Below, one piece after another: positions 7,269 through 16,368 of a stretch of DNA of 64,000 bases (within the stretch, counting starts at the first letter, position 1; each line of letters starts with the position of its first letter). The translations under genes were made by a program, and so were the position numbers. Origin of the DNA: Opitutaceae bacterium (GTDB lineage: Bacteria; Verrucomicrobiota; Verrucomicrobiia; Opitutales; Opitutaceae); contig PLXS01000007.1 in the NCBI GenBank assembly GCA_003151515.1, forward strand, positions 62,001 to 126,000. Direction: 5' to 3'. The notes below the pieces were generated by a model. That model was not told the DNA's origin and did no database searches. It was given only the letters and a program-made list of their open reading frames with translations.

Positions 7269-10200
7269 ATGAAACTGAAATTCCCATCCGTACGATGGAT
7301 CTGGGCCGGGGCGATAGCTCTGGCGTTTTCCGCGACGGCAACGATGTTCGGCCAAGGCGTCACGACATCATCGCTGTCGGGATTTGTGACCGACAAGGAT
7401 GGCAAGCCCGTGTCCGGGGCAGCGGTCAGCGTCGTCCTTACGGAGTCAGGCACAAGGTATTCGGCGGTAACCCGCTCGACGGGCCAGTACGAGGTCTCGG
7501 GCCTACTGCCCGGCGGCCCCTACACCGTCACCGCGACGGCGGCCGGGTATCCGACCGCTGAGGAAAACGATGTCTATGTCGAGCTCGGCGGCACCAAGGC
7601 CCTCGACCTGACCATGAGCTCCGAGGTCGTTAAGCTCGAGGCGTACAAGGTGAGCGAGACGGGCAAGGACCTGACCTTCGACTCAGGCTCCATGGGCACC
7701 GGCTCGACCTTCAACACGACGGACATCGCGAACATCGAGTCCGTCCGCCACGACCTGCAGGACATCCAGAACCTCGACCCGCGCGCGGTCGTCACGCAAG
7801 TGAGCGCATCGGACCCCGCCTTTTCCTTCAGCGTGGCCGGCCAGAATCCGCGTGAAAACCAGCTCCTGGTCGACGGCGTGTCCGCGGCCGACAACTTCGG
7901 CCTGAATTCGAACGGCTACGCCGGCCTTCGCAACCCGATCCCCTTTGACTGGATCTCGAGCCTTACCCTGCAGATCAATCCCTTCGACGTGATCTACAGC
8001 GGCTTCCTGGGCGCCGTGACCGACGTCTCCCTGAAGACGGGCACGAACGACTTCCACGGGTCGGCCTACGAGATCTACACGGGAACGCGCATGCGCGGCC
8101 CCGACCCGGTGGTCGGGCTCCTCGGGCCCCACGAGCCGATCCAGCAGCACACGACCGGCTTCACCATCGGCGGCCCGATCATCAAGAACAAGCTGTTCTT
8201 CTTCGTGGGCTACGAGGCGTTTCGCCAGATCGCGGCCGCTCCGCCCCAGCAGTTCAATCCGCTGGCGAGCCCGACGGGCACCACGCAGTACAACGAGATC
8301 GTCCCGCAGCTCGAGAAGATATACGGCTTCAACCCGGGCAGCCTGAACGCCATCAGCCATACCTGGGAGCAGAATTTCGTCGCCAAGGTGGACTGGAACA
8401 TCTCGGACTCGCAGAAGTTCACGTTCACGTTCCGCCACACGATCGGCGACGCGCCCGTGTTCTACAACTACACGAGCACGTTTGAGACCTCCTGGGACAC
8501 GTCGTGGTACAACTCGAACCGCAGCGACCAGTCCTACACGGCCCAGCTGAACAGCGACTGGAGCAAGTTCATCCCGAGCCTGCACACGGAGATCGAGGCG
8601 ACGTACAAGCGCTACAACGGCACGGCGACCCTGAACGGCCCCAAGGAGGCGGCGATCACGATCGAGGGCGTTTCCGGCTACCAGGTGACCACGAACAGCA
8701 TCATCACGAGCGGCGAGCTCTTCGCGGGCACCTACTGGGCCTACCAGGACAACAACGTCTACACCTGGGAGCAGGAGGAGCACATGTACGGCGACTACTC
8801 CTTGGGCAACCACACGTTCAAGTTCGGCGCCCAGTTCGACCGCACGGGCTACACCGACACGTTCATTCCGAACGCCATCGGCAGCTACGTGTACTTCACC
8901 GTCGCGGACTTCCTGAACAACAAGATCGACCAGTCGACCGTGGAGACGCCGGCGAAGGGCTTCACGCTCCAGGACGACGTCTCGCACTACTACCTGCTCG
9001 ACATCGCCCCCCTCATCCAGGACACGTGGAAGCCCAACTCCCAGCTGACCTTCGTCGGCGGCCTGCGGATGGACTACCCGTACCTGCCGCAGTCGCCGAT
9101 CGCGAGCCCGGTGTTCTACAACGCCTACGGCTTCTCGAACAGCGTCTCGATGAACGGCAACTACGTGATCTCGCCGCGCGTCGGCTTCAACTACGAGTTG
9201 CAGAGCAAGCTGCCGACGCAGATTCGCGGCGGCGCCGGCCTCTTCATGGGCCAGAACCCCGTGGTCTGGGTTGAGAACAACTACAACAACGCAGGCCAGC
9301 TGAACTCCATCATCAACGGCGTCGCCTCGTCGGCGGTCCCGGGATTCGACTACCAGGACCCGAGCTTCAAGTGGCCGTCGAGCTGGAAGGAGAACCTCGC
9401 GATCGACAAGACGCTGCCTTGGCTCGGCCTCATCGCCACGGCGGAGGTCGACCTGACGCAGGTGAACAAGGACGTCAAGTACTACGAGACTAACCCCTAC
9501 GCCGCGCCGGCGTCGGGCCCTCTGACGATGCCCGACGGCGCCATTCGCTTTGCGGGGGCGATCACCCCGGGCACGTCCTCCACCATCGGGACCGCCTACG
9601 TCCAGTCGAACGCGCCGGCCGGCTACTACTCGTCCGTGACGTCGGCCCCGGCCACGCTCTACCAGAACAAGGCGACGGGCGCCGTCTACGAGCTCACCAA
9701 CACGAGCAAGGGAGGGAGCCAGGAGTACACGGTCATGCTGCACCGCCCGATGATCGACAACTGGTCGTTCGGCTTGGCCTACACCTACACCCACGCGACC
9801 CAGGTGGATCCCTTCACCTCGTCCGTGGCCGGCTCCGGGTTCACGTCCGCACCGTACGTCAACCCGAACGACAACATCGCCTACCGCTCGAACTACTCGC
9901 TGCCGAACAAGATCGTCGTGTCGGCGAGCCGCGAGTTCAACTTCTTCAAGAAGAAATACGCGGAGACCGTCATCACGGCGCAGTTCATCACGGAGAACGG
10001 ATTCCCGTACAGCTTCGTGTACAAGGGTGACGGCTCGGGCGCAGGCATCACGGGTGAGACGCTCTTCTACGTGCCGACCGGCCCGAGTGATCCCAAGGTC
10101 GAGTGGCTGAGCGCGACGGAGGAGGCCAACTTCTTCAGCTACCTGGCGAGCAACCCGCAGCTGAGCAAGTGGGCTGGGCAGATCGCTCCGCGCAACAGCG

Positions 10201-10502
10201 CCCTCGCGCCGTGGCAGGAGACCCTCAACCTGCACGTCGAGCAGTCGATCCCCGTCTGGCGCAACTACCGGGTCAGCGTCTTCGCCGACTGCTACAACTT
10301 CTCGAACCTGATCGACAAGCACTCGGGCATTGTTGACAACTTCAACAACGCTTTCGTGACGCAGACGATCGCGGGAACAGGGTACGACACGAAGACCAAC
10401 AAGTACATCTACACGTTCAACCCCGGGACGCTCGGAACGCCGTCGATCTACTCTGACCTGTCCCGCTGGCAGGTCCAGGTTGGCGCCAGGATCGACTTCT
10501 GA
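7269..10502 (+). CDS. TonB-dependent receptor with N-terminal carboxypeptidase-regulatory-like domain
   Basis: Outer-membrane beta-barrel of the Oar/SusC-like sort, 1077 residues, presumably importing a large ligand with TonB energy. The ATG at 7269 gives a signal peptide (MKLKFPSVRWIWAGAIALAF, cleavage near FGQG); an upstream ATG at 7179 would only add a non-conserved leader. A CarboxypepD_reg domain follows (SGFVTDKDGKPVSGAAVSV, about 35-115). Next come a plug region with ENQLLVDGVSAADNFGLNSN, VTDVSLKTGTNDFHGSAYEIY and GGPIIKNKLFFFVGYE, and then a long barrel rich in Tyr/Asn alternation. The last strand ends WQVQVGARIDF with terminal Phe, as expected for BAM-inserted barrels. No SusD partner is adjacent. 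The ligand cannot be inferred. Confidence 0.93.
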   Translation: MKLKFPSVRWIWAGAIALAFSATATMFGQGVTTSSLSGFVTDKDGKPVSGAAVSVVLTESGTRYSAVTRSTGQYEVSGLLPGGPYTVTATAAGYPTAEENDVYVELGGTKALDLTMSSEVVKLEAYKVSETGKDLTFDSGSMGTGSTFNTTDIANIESVRHDLQDIQNLDPRAVVTQVSASDPAFSFSVAGQNPRENQLLVDGVSAADNFGLNSNGYAGLRNPIPFDWISSLTLQINPFDVIYSGFLGAVTDVSLKTGTNDFHGSAYEIYTGTRMRGPDPVVGLLGPHEPIQQHTTGFTIGGPIIKNKLFFFVGYEAFRQIAAAPPQQFNPLASPTGTTQYNEIVPQLEKIYGFNPGSLNAISHTWEQNFVAKVDWNISDSQKFTFTFRHTIGDAPVFYNYTSTFETSWDTSWYNSNRSDQSYTAQLNSDWSKFIPSLHTEIEATYKRYNGTATLNGPKEAAITIEGVSGYQVTTNSIITSGELFAGTYWAYQDNNVYTWEQEEHMYGDYSLGNHTFKFGAQFDRTGYTDTFIPNAIGSYVYFTVADFLNNKIDQSTVETPAKGFTLQDDVSHYYLLDIAPLIQDTWKPNSQLTFVGGLRMDYPYLPQSPIASPVFYNAYGFSNSVSMNGNYVISPRVGFNYELQSKLPTQIRGGAGLFMGQNPVVWVENNYNNAGQLNSIINGVASSAVPGFDYQDPSFKWPSSWKENLAIDKTLPWLGLIATAEVDLTQVNKDVKYYETNPYAAPASGPLTMPDGAIRFAGAITPGTSSTIGTAYVQSNAPAGYYSSVTSAPATLYQNKATGAVYELTNTSKGGSQEYTVMLHRPMIDNWSFGLAYTYTHATQVDPFTSSVAGSGFTSAPYVNPNDNIAYRSNYSLPNKIVVSASREFNFFKKKYAETVITAQFITENGFPYSFVYKGDGSGAGITGETLFYVPTGPSDPKVEWLSATEEANFFSYLASNPQLSKWAGQIAPRNSALAPWQETLNLHVEQSIPVWRNYRVSVFADCYNFSNLIDKHSGIVDNFNNAFVTQTIAGTGYDTKTNKYIYTFNPGTLGTPSIYSDLSRWQVQVGARIDF

Positions 10503-10535
10503 GGCAACCCGCCAGGTCCAAGGCAATGTTTGGCA

Positions 10536-10568
10536 ACGGCCGCCCCGATCGGGGCGGCCGTTTTCTTT
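10536..10568 (+). terminator. Rho-independent terminator after the TonB-dependent receptor gene
   Basis: A perfect 11-base-pair GC-rich stem (ACGGCCGCCCC / GGGGCGGCCGT) with a GATC loop, followed by a T-rich run (TTTCTTT). It begins 34 bases after the receptor stop and separates that gene from the TPR gene cluster. Confidence 0.93.
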
Positions 10569-10641
10569 CGTACGCCCAAATCCCTGGGCCGCGGCTTGTC
10601 GCCGGCCGCGTTGGCCGCTAGAAGCCTTGGCAAGCTTCGCC

Positions 10642-12585
10642 ATGAACGACCCCACAACCCCACGGCCCGGCGCGCCGAGCGCTCCCGGGTGGCAGATCCT
10701 GGCCTTGGCGGCGGTGCTGGCGTGCGCGGTGGCGGCGACCTTTGCGAGGGGCCTCCGGGGCCCGTTCCTCTATGACGACGTCGACTCGATAGCGGGGAAC
10801 GAATCGATAAGGCGCCTGGCGACGGCGTTTTCGCCGCCCTTCGGCGCGACGGTGAGCGGCCGGCCAGTCCTCAACGCGACCTTCGCCCTCAACTACCTCG
10901 TGTCCGGGAGCGCGACATGGAGCTACCATGCGCTCAACATCGCGATCCACGCCGCGGCGGCCCTCGCCCTCTTCGGCGTCCTGCGCAGGACCCTCGGCAC
11001 GGCCGCGGCCGGGGGCCGCGGCGGGGGCGACGGTCTCCTCATCAGCTTCGGGGCCGCGCTCCTGTGGGCGGTGCACCCGCTGCAGGTGGAATCCGTCACC
11101 TACGCCGTGCAGCGCGCCGAGTCCCTGATGGGGCTCTTCTACCTGCTCACCCTCTATGCCTTCATCCGGCGCGCCGCGGGCGGCAGGGGCGCCTGGGCCT
11201 GGGGGGTGGCGTCGGTCGGCGCCTGCCTCTTGGGGATGGGAACCAAGGAGGTCATGGCCACGGCGCCCTTCGTTGTCCTCCTCTACGACTGGACCTTCCT
11301 CGGCGGGTCGCTGGCGCAGTGCCTGCGCAGGGCCAGGGCGCTCTACGCCGCCTACGCCGCCTGCTGGATCCCCCTTGCTTTCCTGGTGGCGCGCGCGGGC
11401 GGGCGGGGGGGGTCGGCCGGCTTCGGCTCCGCCGTCCCGTGGTGGGCGTACCTCCTGACGCAGTTCACGGCGATCGCCCACTACCTTCGCCTTTGCGTGT
11501 GGCCCAGGCCGCTCGTCGGGGACTACGGGCGCATCCTGGCGGGCGATCCCCTCGAGGTCGTCCTGTGCGCGGCGATCGTCCTGTCGCTTGTCGCGGCCGC
11601 CGTGGCACTCGTTCGCCGGCGTTCCCCCTTTGGCTTCCTCGCCGCCTGGTTCCTCGTCATCCTGGCGCCAAGCTCCAGCGTGATTCCCGTCTCCACCGAA
11701 ATCATGGCGGAGCACCGGATGTACCTGCCCCTGGCGGCCGTTGCGACCCTGGGAGCCCTGGCCCTGGCCGCCGTGCTCGGGCGCAAGCTCTTCCCCGTCG
11801 CCGTCTTCGCGGCCGCCGCCGCCCTCGCGATTCTTTCGGCGCGAAGGATCCGGGCGTATGACAGCGCATTCGCCTTCTGGAGCGACGTCGCGAGGAAGGT
11901 CCCCGCAAACGCGGGCGCCTGGAACAACCTGGGGATCATCCTCGCCGGCAGGGGGGACCAGAAGGGGGCGATAGAGGACTACCTGCGGGCCCTGTCGATC
12001 GCCCCGAACTACGCCTACGCGCACTACAACCTTGGCAATTCCCTCAAGGCCACCGGGCACCCCGCGGAGGCCGTGCAGCAGTACGAGAAGGCCCTGCTGT
12101 TCCAGCCCGCCGACCCATCGATCCACTACAACATGGCCAACGCCCTGGCGCTCGAGAAGCGCTGGTACGCCGCCGCGGCGGAGTACAGGGAGGCCCTGAG
12201 GCTCGACCCCGGCCGCATGGACGCCATGTTCAACCTGGGCGATGCGATGGTGAGCGTTGGAAACCTGAAGGAGGCGGCCGCCGCCTACGGGGCGGTGGCC
12301 GGGCGCCGGCCCGACTTCGCGGACGCCAGGGTCAACTACGGCAGCGTGCTGGCCGAGCAGGGGAGGCTCGCCGAGGCGGTCCTGCAGTTCAGGGAGGCGC
12401 TTAGAATCGACCCCATGGCGGCGGACGTGCACAACGACCTCGGCAGCGTGCTGGCCGAGGGGGGAAGGTGGGGGGAGGCCCGGGCCGAGTTTGACGAGGC
12501 GCTCAGGCTTCGCCCCGACTACGCGCAGGCGAGGGACAACCTGCGGCGCATCGACGCCCTCGAGCAGGCGCACACCCGCCCATGA
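10642..12585 (+). CDS. Multi-pass membrane protein with GT-C-like domain and TPR repeats (copy 1 of 3)
   Basis: The 647-residue product has about ten hydrophobic segments in residues 15-400, then about six TPR units (from AWNNLGIILAGRGDQ to the C-terminus). The first periplasmic loop carries FLYDDVDSI, equivalent to the acidic motif of GT-C glycosyltransferases and eukaryotic TMTC proteins. The block AVHPLQVESVTYAVQRAESL is the second family landmark. Known TMTC proteins are O-mannosyltransferases; here a protein glycosyltransferase role is inference. ATG at 10642 is chosen because the first membrane segment follows directly. The stop overlaps the next gene by four bases (ATGA). Confidence 0.85.
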   Translation: MNDPTTPRPGAPSAPGWQILALAAVLACAVAATFARGLRGPFLYDDVDSIAGNESIRRLATAFSPPFGATVSGRPVLNATFALNYLVSGSATWSYHALNIAIHAAAALALFGVLRRTLGTAAAGGRGGGDGLLISFGAALLWAVHPLQVESVTYAVQRAESLMGLFYLLTLYAFIRRAAGGRGAWAWGVASVGACLLGMGTKEVMATAPFVVLLYDWTFLGGSLAQCLRRARALYAAYAACWIPLAFLVARAGGRGGSAGFGSAVPWWAYLLTQFTAIAHYLRLCVWPRPLVGDYGRILAGDPLEVVLCAAIVLSLVAAAVALVRRRSPFGFLAAWFLVILAPSSSVIPVSTEIMAEHRMYLPLAAVATLGALALAAVLGRKLFPVAVFAAAAALAILSARRIRAYDSAFAFWSDVARKVPANAGAWNNLGIILAGRGDQKGAIEDYLRALSIAPNYAYAHYNLGNSLKATGHPAEAVQQYEKALLFQPADPSIHYNMANALALEKRWYAAAAEYREALRLDPGRMDAMFNLGDAMVSVGNLKEAAAAYGAVAGRRPDFADARVNYGSVLAEQGRLAEAVLQFREALRIDPMAADVHNDLGSVLAEGGRWGEARAEFDEALRLRPDYAQARDNLRRIDALEQAHTRP

Positions 12586-14402
12586 GGAACCTGGCCCGCG
12601 CCCTGGCCGTGGCTCTCGTGTGCCTCTGGGTCTACCACCCGAGCCTGCACGGCACGTGGCTCTGGGACGACGGCCTCGAGGTGGCGCAGAACCCGATGGT
12701 GCGCTCGGCCGGCGGGTGGTGGCAGGCCTGGGTCCATCCCCAGGGCATGGACTACTTCCCGCTCAAGGGGAGCTTCCAGTGGCTGGAGTGGCACCTGTGG
12801 GGGGCCGACCCGTTCGGCTACCATGCGGCAAGCCTGGCGCTCCACATCGCGGCCTCGCTCCTCGTCTGGAGGCTCCTTCTCGCGCTCGGGGTGCCGGCGG
12901 CATACATCGGTGGCCTGCTCTTCGCCGTGCACCCGCTGGCGGTCGAGTCCGTGGCGTGGATATCGGAGCTGAAGAACACGCTGTCGCTGCCCCCGCTCCT
13001 TTTGGCCGCGGCGGCCGCCGTCCGCTTCGACTCGGGCGGCCGGCGCCGAGACCAGGTTGCGGCGCTCCTCTGGTTCATCGCCGCCCTCCTGTGCAAGACC
13101 TCGGTGGTCATGCTCCCGTTCCTCATCCTTCTGCTTGCCTGGTGGCGGCGCGGCCGCATCGGCGCGCGAGACCTCGCCGCGTCGGCCCCCTTCTTCTTTG
13201 CCGCCGCCGCCCTGGGCTTCGTCACCGTCTGGTTCCAGTCGACCCGGGCGATCGGACTTGCGGGAACGCCGCAGCCGCTCCTGGAGCGCCTGGCACAGGC
13301 GGGCTGGAGCATCGCCGAGTACGTGCGGCTTTTCGCGTGGCCGCCGGCCATATCGCCCATCTACCCGCCCGGGGCCGCCGGCTTGGCGGCGCTTCTGCCC
13401 TGGCTCGGGCTGGCGGCCGTCCTGGGCGCCCTCTGGGCGTTCCGGTCGGGCTGGGGGCGCCACGGCCTGCTCGGGGCTGGCTGGTACCTCCTTAACCTTG
13501 CGCCGGTCCTCGGCCTTGTGCCGATGGCCTACTCAAGGGTGTCGCCGAGGGCCGACCACCTGGTCTACCTGCCCATGGTCGGGCTCGCTGGCCTGGCCGC
13601 GGCCGGCCTGGGGGCCGCGTGCGGGCGCCTGTCTGCGCGAACGGGCGGCGGTGGGGGCGCGCGGCTCGCCCTTGGCGTCGCCGCCGGCCTCACGCTCGGG
13701 GCACTGGCGATGGAGTCCCATTCCCTGGCCGGCCGGTATCGCGACGGCAAGGCCCTGTGGTCCTTCGCCGTGCAGCGCAATCCCGGCTCATGGCTCGCCC
13801 ACAACAACCTGGGCAAGGAGCTCATGCAGGAGGGCCATGCGGGCGCCGCGGAGAGGCAGTTCCGGGCCGCGATCGCGATCCAGTCCGACTCTCCCGAGGC
13901 CCACGCGAACCTGGGCAACGCCCTTGAGGAGCAGGGCAGGGACGCCGAGGCGAGGGCCGAATACGAGGCGGCGCTCGCCATCGACCCGGGCTTCGCGGGG
14001 GCCCACTACAACCTGGGCCTGGCGCTTCTGAGGTCGCGCAGCATGGCCCTGGCGGCCGAGCAGTTCCAGGCGACCGTGAGGCTCGACCCGGGCCATGCCC
14101 AGGCGCTCAATGGCCTGGGCCTCGCGCTCGCGGGCGAGGGACGCCTGGACGAGGCGATGGAGCGCTACGAGGCGGCCATCAAGGCCGACCCGGGCCTCCC
14201 GGAGGCCCACTTGAACCTCGGCAACGCCCTCTTCAGGAAGGGGCGCACCCTTGACGCGGTGCGCGAATACCGGGAGGCGATCCGCCTCGCGCCCGGATAC
14301 GCGGGGGCGCACTTCAACCTGTGCCAGGCGCTGCTGAGCCTCGGACGCACCGAGGAGGCTCGGGCCGAGCTCAAGGCGGCCCGCGCCTCGGCAAATCATT
14401 GA
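12582..14402 (+). CDS. Multi-pass membrane protein with GT-C-like domain and TPR repeats (copy 2 of 3)
   Basis: A 606-residue paralogue of the preceding gene. A short N-terminal membrane segment leads into TWLWDDGLEVAQNP (acidic loop motif) and AVHPLAVESVAWISELKNTL. About ten hydrophobic segments are followed by six TPR units from SWLAHNNLGKELMQEG onward. The start codon overlaps the upstream stop (ATGA), indicating translational coupling. The luminal motif has Trp-Asp-Asp where copy 1 has Tyr-Asp-Asp. As with copy 1, the glycosyltransferase role is inferred from family resemblance and the acceptor is unknown. The TPR part faces the side where HPxxVESV loops are not, so it probably binds a peptide or partner protein. 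Confidence 0.85.
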   Translation: MRNLARALAVALVCLWVYHPSLHGTWLWDDGLEVAQNPMVRSAGGWWQAWVHPQGMDYFPLKGSFQWLEWHLWGADPFGYHAASLALHIAASLLVWRLLLALGVPAAYIGGLLFAVHPLAVESVAWISELKNTLSLPPLLLAAAAAVRFDSGGRRRDQVAALLWFIAALLCKTSVVMLPFLILLLAWWRRGRIGARDLAASAPFFFAAAALGFVTVWFQSTRAIGLAGTPQPLLERLAQAGWSIAEYVRLFAWPPAISPIYPPGAAGLAALLPWLGLAAVLGALWAFRSGWGRHGLLGAGWYLLNLAPVLGLVPMAYSRVSPRADHLVYLPMVGLAGLAAAGLGAACGRLSARTGGGGGARLALGVAAGLTLGALAMESHSLAGRYRDGKALWSFAVQRNPGSWLAHNNLGKELMQEGHAGAAERQFRAAIAIQSDSPEAHANLGNALEEQGRDAEARAEYEAALAIDPGFAGAHYNLGLALLRSRSMALAAEQFQATVRLDPGHAQALNGLGLALAGEGRLDEAMERYEAAIKADPGLPEAHLNLGNALFRKGRTLDAVREYREAIRLAPGYAGAHFNLCQALLSLGRTEEARAELKAARASANH

Positions 14403-14435
14403 CTCGGGATGGGAAGGCCTGAGCGTCTCTAAGCC

Positions 14436-16361
14436 ATGCGCCGATCCGTAATCCTGGGCGCGGTGGCGCTCGCCGTTGCGGCCGCCGCCGCCGCGGCGTA
14501 CTGGCCCGCCCTGACCGGGGGGCTGGTCTGGGACGACGACGGGCACATCACGCGGGCCGCCTTGAGGTCGCTGCGGGGGCTAAGGGCGATCTGGCTCGAG
14601 CCGGGAGCGACCCAGCAGTACTACCCGGTGCTCCACAGCCTGTTCTGGGTCGAGCACAGGCTCTGGGGCGACGCCCCGCTGGGCTACCACCTGGCGAACC
14701 TCCTGCTGCACCTTGCGGCCTGCGCGCTCCTTTACCGGGTCCTGCGCCGCATCGAGGTGCCCGGAGCGCTGCTGGCCGCCTCGCTGTTCGCGCTGCACCC
14801 GGTCTGCGTGGAGTCCGTGGCATGGATCTCGGAGCAGAAGAACACGCTCTCGACCGTGTTCTACATGGCCGCGGCCCTGGCCTACCTGCGCTTTGACGGG
14901 GGGCGCCGGCGCGGGTGGTACGCCCTTGCGACCGCGCTCTTCGCGGCCGCGCTCCTGAGCAAGAGCGTCACGGCGAGCCTCCCCGCGGCGATCCTGGTCG
15001 TCTTCTGGTGGAAGGGGAGGCTTTCGTGGCGCGCCGCGGCGCCGCTCGCTCCCTGGTTCTGCCTGAGCGCCGCGGCGGCCGTGGTGACCCCGTGGGTCGA
15101 GAGCAAGTTCGTGGGGGCCTACGGGCCCGCGTTCAACCTCGGTTTGACCGACCGCATCCTGATCGCGGGCAGGGCGCCGTGGTTCTACCTGGGCAAGATT
15201 GTCTGGCCGGCCGACCTGGTGTTCATCTACCCGCGCTGGAAGCTGGATTGGACCGACGCCGCCCAATGGGCGTACCCGCTGGCGGCAGCCCTGGCGCTCG
15301 TCCTGCTCTGGGGGGTGCGCGGCCGCGCCCGCGGCCCCCTCGCCGCCGCGCTCCTCTTCGTGGGCACCCTCTTCCCCGCGCTCGGCTTCATAGACGTCTA
15401 CCCGTTCGTCTTCTCGTTCGTCGCGGACCATTTCCAATACCTGGCCGCCGCGATCATGATCTCGGCGCTGTCGGCGGGCGCCAGCATCCTCGCCGGCCGC
15501 TGGCTCGTGCGCCGGGCAGGGATGGCCGGCGCCGCGACCCTCTGCGCGTGCGCGGCGCTCGCGTGCCTCACCTGGCGCCAGAGCGGCAAATACCACGACA
15601 TCGAGACCTTCTACCGGTCCATCCTTGAGGGAAACCCGTCCAGCTGGCTCGCCCATGACAACCTGGGCGTGGTCCTTGTCCAGCGAGGGCGCCTCGAGGA
15701 GGCCGTGGGGCACTACCGGGAGGCCATCAGCCTCAATCCCGACTATCCCCAGGCCTACAACAACTACGGGAACGTCCTGGCCAAGCAGGGCCATTTTGCC
15801 GAGGCCGCCGAGGAGTACGCAGGCGCGCTTAAGGCGAGGCCGTCGTTCGCGGCCGCCGAGTACAACTGGGGCAGCGCCCTGAGCGACTCCGGCAACTACT
15901 GGCAGGCGGAGGCCCACCTCAGGAACGCGATCAAGATACAGCCCGACTACCCGCAGGCCCATTACGCGCTGGCCAACGCCCTGGCGAACTCGGGGCGCCT
16001 GGACGCGGCGGTGCCGGAGTACGCCGAGGCCCTCAGGCTCGAGCCGGACTATCCCGAGGCGCACGCGAACCTGGGCCTCGCGCTCGCCGAGAAAGGCGAC
16101 TGGGTCGGGGCGCTGGCGCAGATAACCGAGGCCGTGCGGCTTCGCCCGGGCTACGCGGAGGCGCACGCCTACCTGGGATTCGCCCTCGCCGGGTCCGGCC
16201 GCTACGAGGATGCGCTCTCGGCTTACGGGCAGGCCCTTACGATCGGGCTCAACAACGCCGACCTGCACTACCAGATGGGGATCGCCCTGCGGAAGCTCGG
16301 CCGCATGGACGAGGCGCGGGCCGAATTCGCCGAGGCCACGCGGATGGAGGGGCGGAGGTAG
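14436..16361 (+). CDS. Multi-pass membrane protein with GT-C-like domain and TPR repeats (copy 3 of 3)
   Basis: Third paralogue, 641 residues, starting 33 bases after copy 2. Landmarks: GLVWDDDGHITRAALRS in the first loop and ALHPVCVESVAWISEQKNTL. It has about ten membrane segments and about seven TPR units beginning at SWLAHDNLGVVLVQRG, one more than copies 1 and 2. Copies 2 and 3 share the VAWISExKNTL form that copy 1 has as VTYAVQRAESL, so they look more closely related to each other. The trio is probably one transcript from a promoter between the terminator and 10642, perhaps reading on into dinB, which begins 7 bases later. Confidence 0.85.
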   Translation: MRRSVILGAVALAVAAAAAAAYWPALTGGLVWDDDGHITRAALRSLRGLRAIWLEPGATQQYYPVLHSLFWVEHRLWGDAPLGYHLANLLLHLAACALLYRVLRRIEVPGALLAASLFALHPVCVESVAWISEQKNTLSTVFYMAAALAYLRFDGGRRRGWYALATALFAAALLSKSVTASLPAAILVVFWWKGRLSWRAAAPLAPWFCLSAAAAVVTPWVESKFVGAYGPAFNLGLTDRILIAGRAPWFYLGKIVWPADLVFIYPRWKLDWTDAAQWAYPLAAALALVLLWGVRGRARGPLAAALLFVGTLFPALGFIDVYPFVFSFVADHFQYLAAAIMISALSAGASILAGRWLVRRAGMAGAATLCACAALACLTWRQSGKYHDIETFYRSILEGNPSSWLAHDNLGVVLVQRGRLEEAVGHYREAISLNPDYPQAYNNYGNVLAKQGHFAEAAEEYAGALKARPSFAAAEYNWGSALSDSGNYWQAEAHLRNAIKIQPDYPQAHYALANALANSGRLDAAVPEYAEALRLEPDYPEAHANLGLALAEKGDWVGALAQITEAVRLRPGYAEAHAYLGFALAGSGRYEDALSAYGQALTIGLNNADLHYQMGIALRKLGRMDEARAEFAEATRMEGRR

Positions 16362-16368
16362 ACGCGCC

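Noticed and set aside
7683-10655. A 990-codon minus-strand frame opposite the TonB receptor
   Set aside because: Its sequence is Arg/Val/Asp-rich without any family feature, and it is fully explained by the codon bias of the real gene on the other strand.
10618-12573. A 651-codon minus-strand frame opposite the first TPR gene
   Set aside because: Same reason: a composition shadow of a GC-rich gene with repeats.
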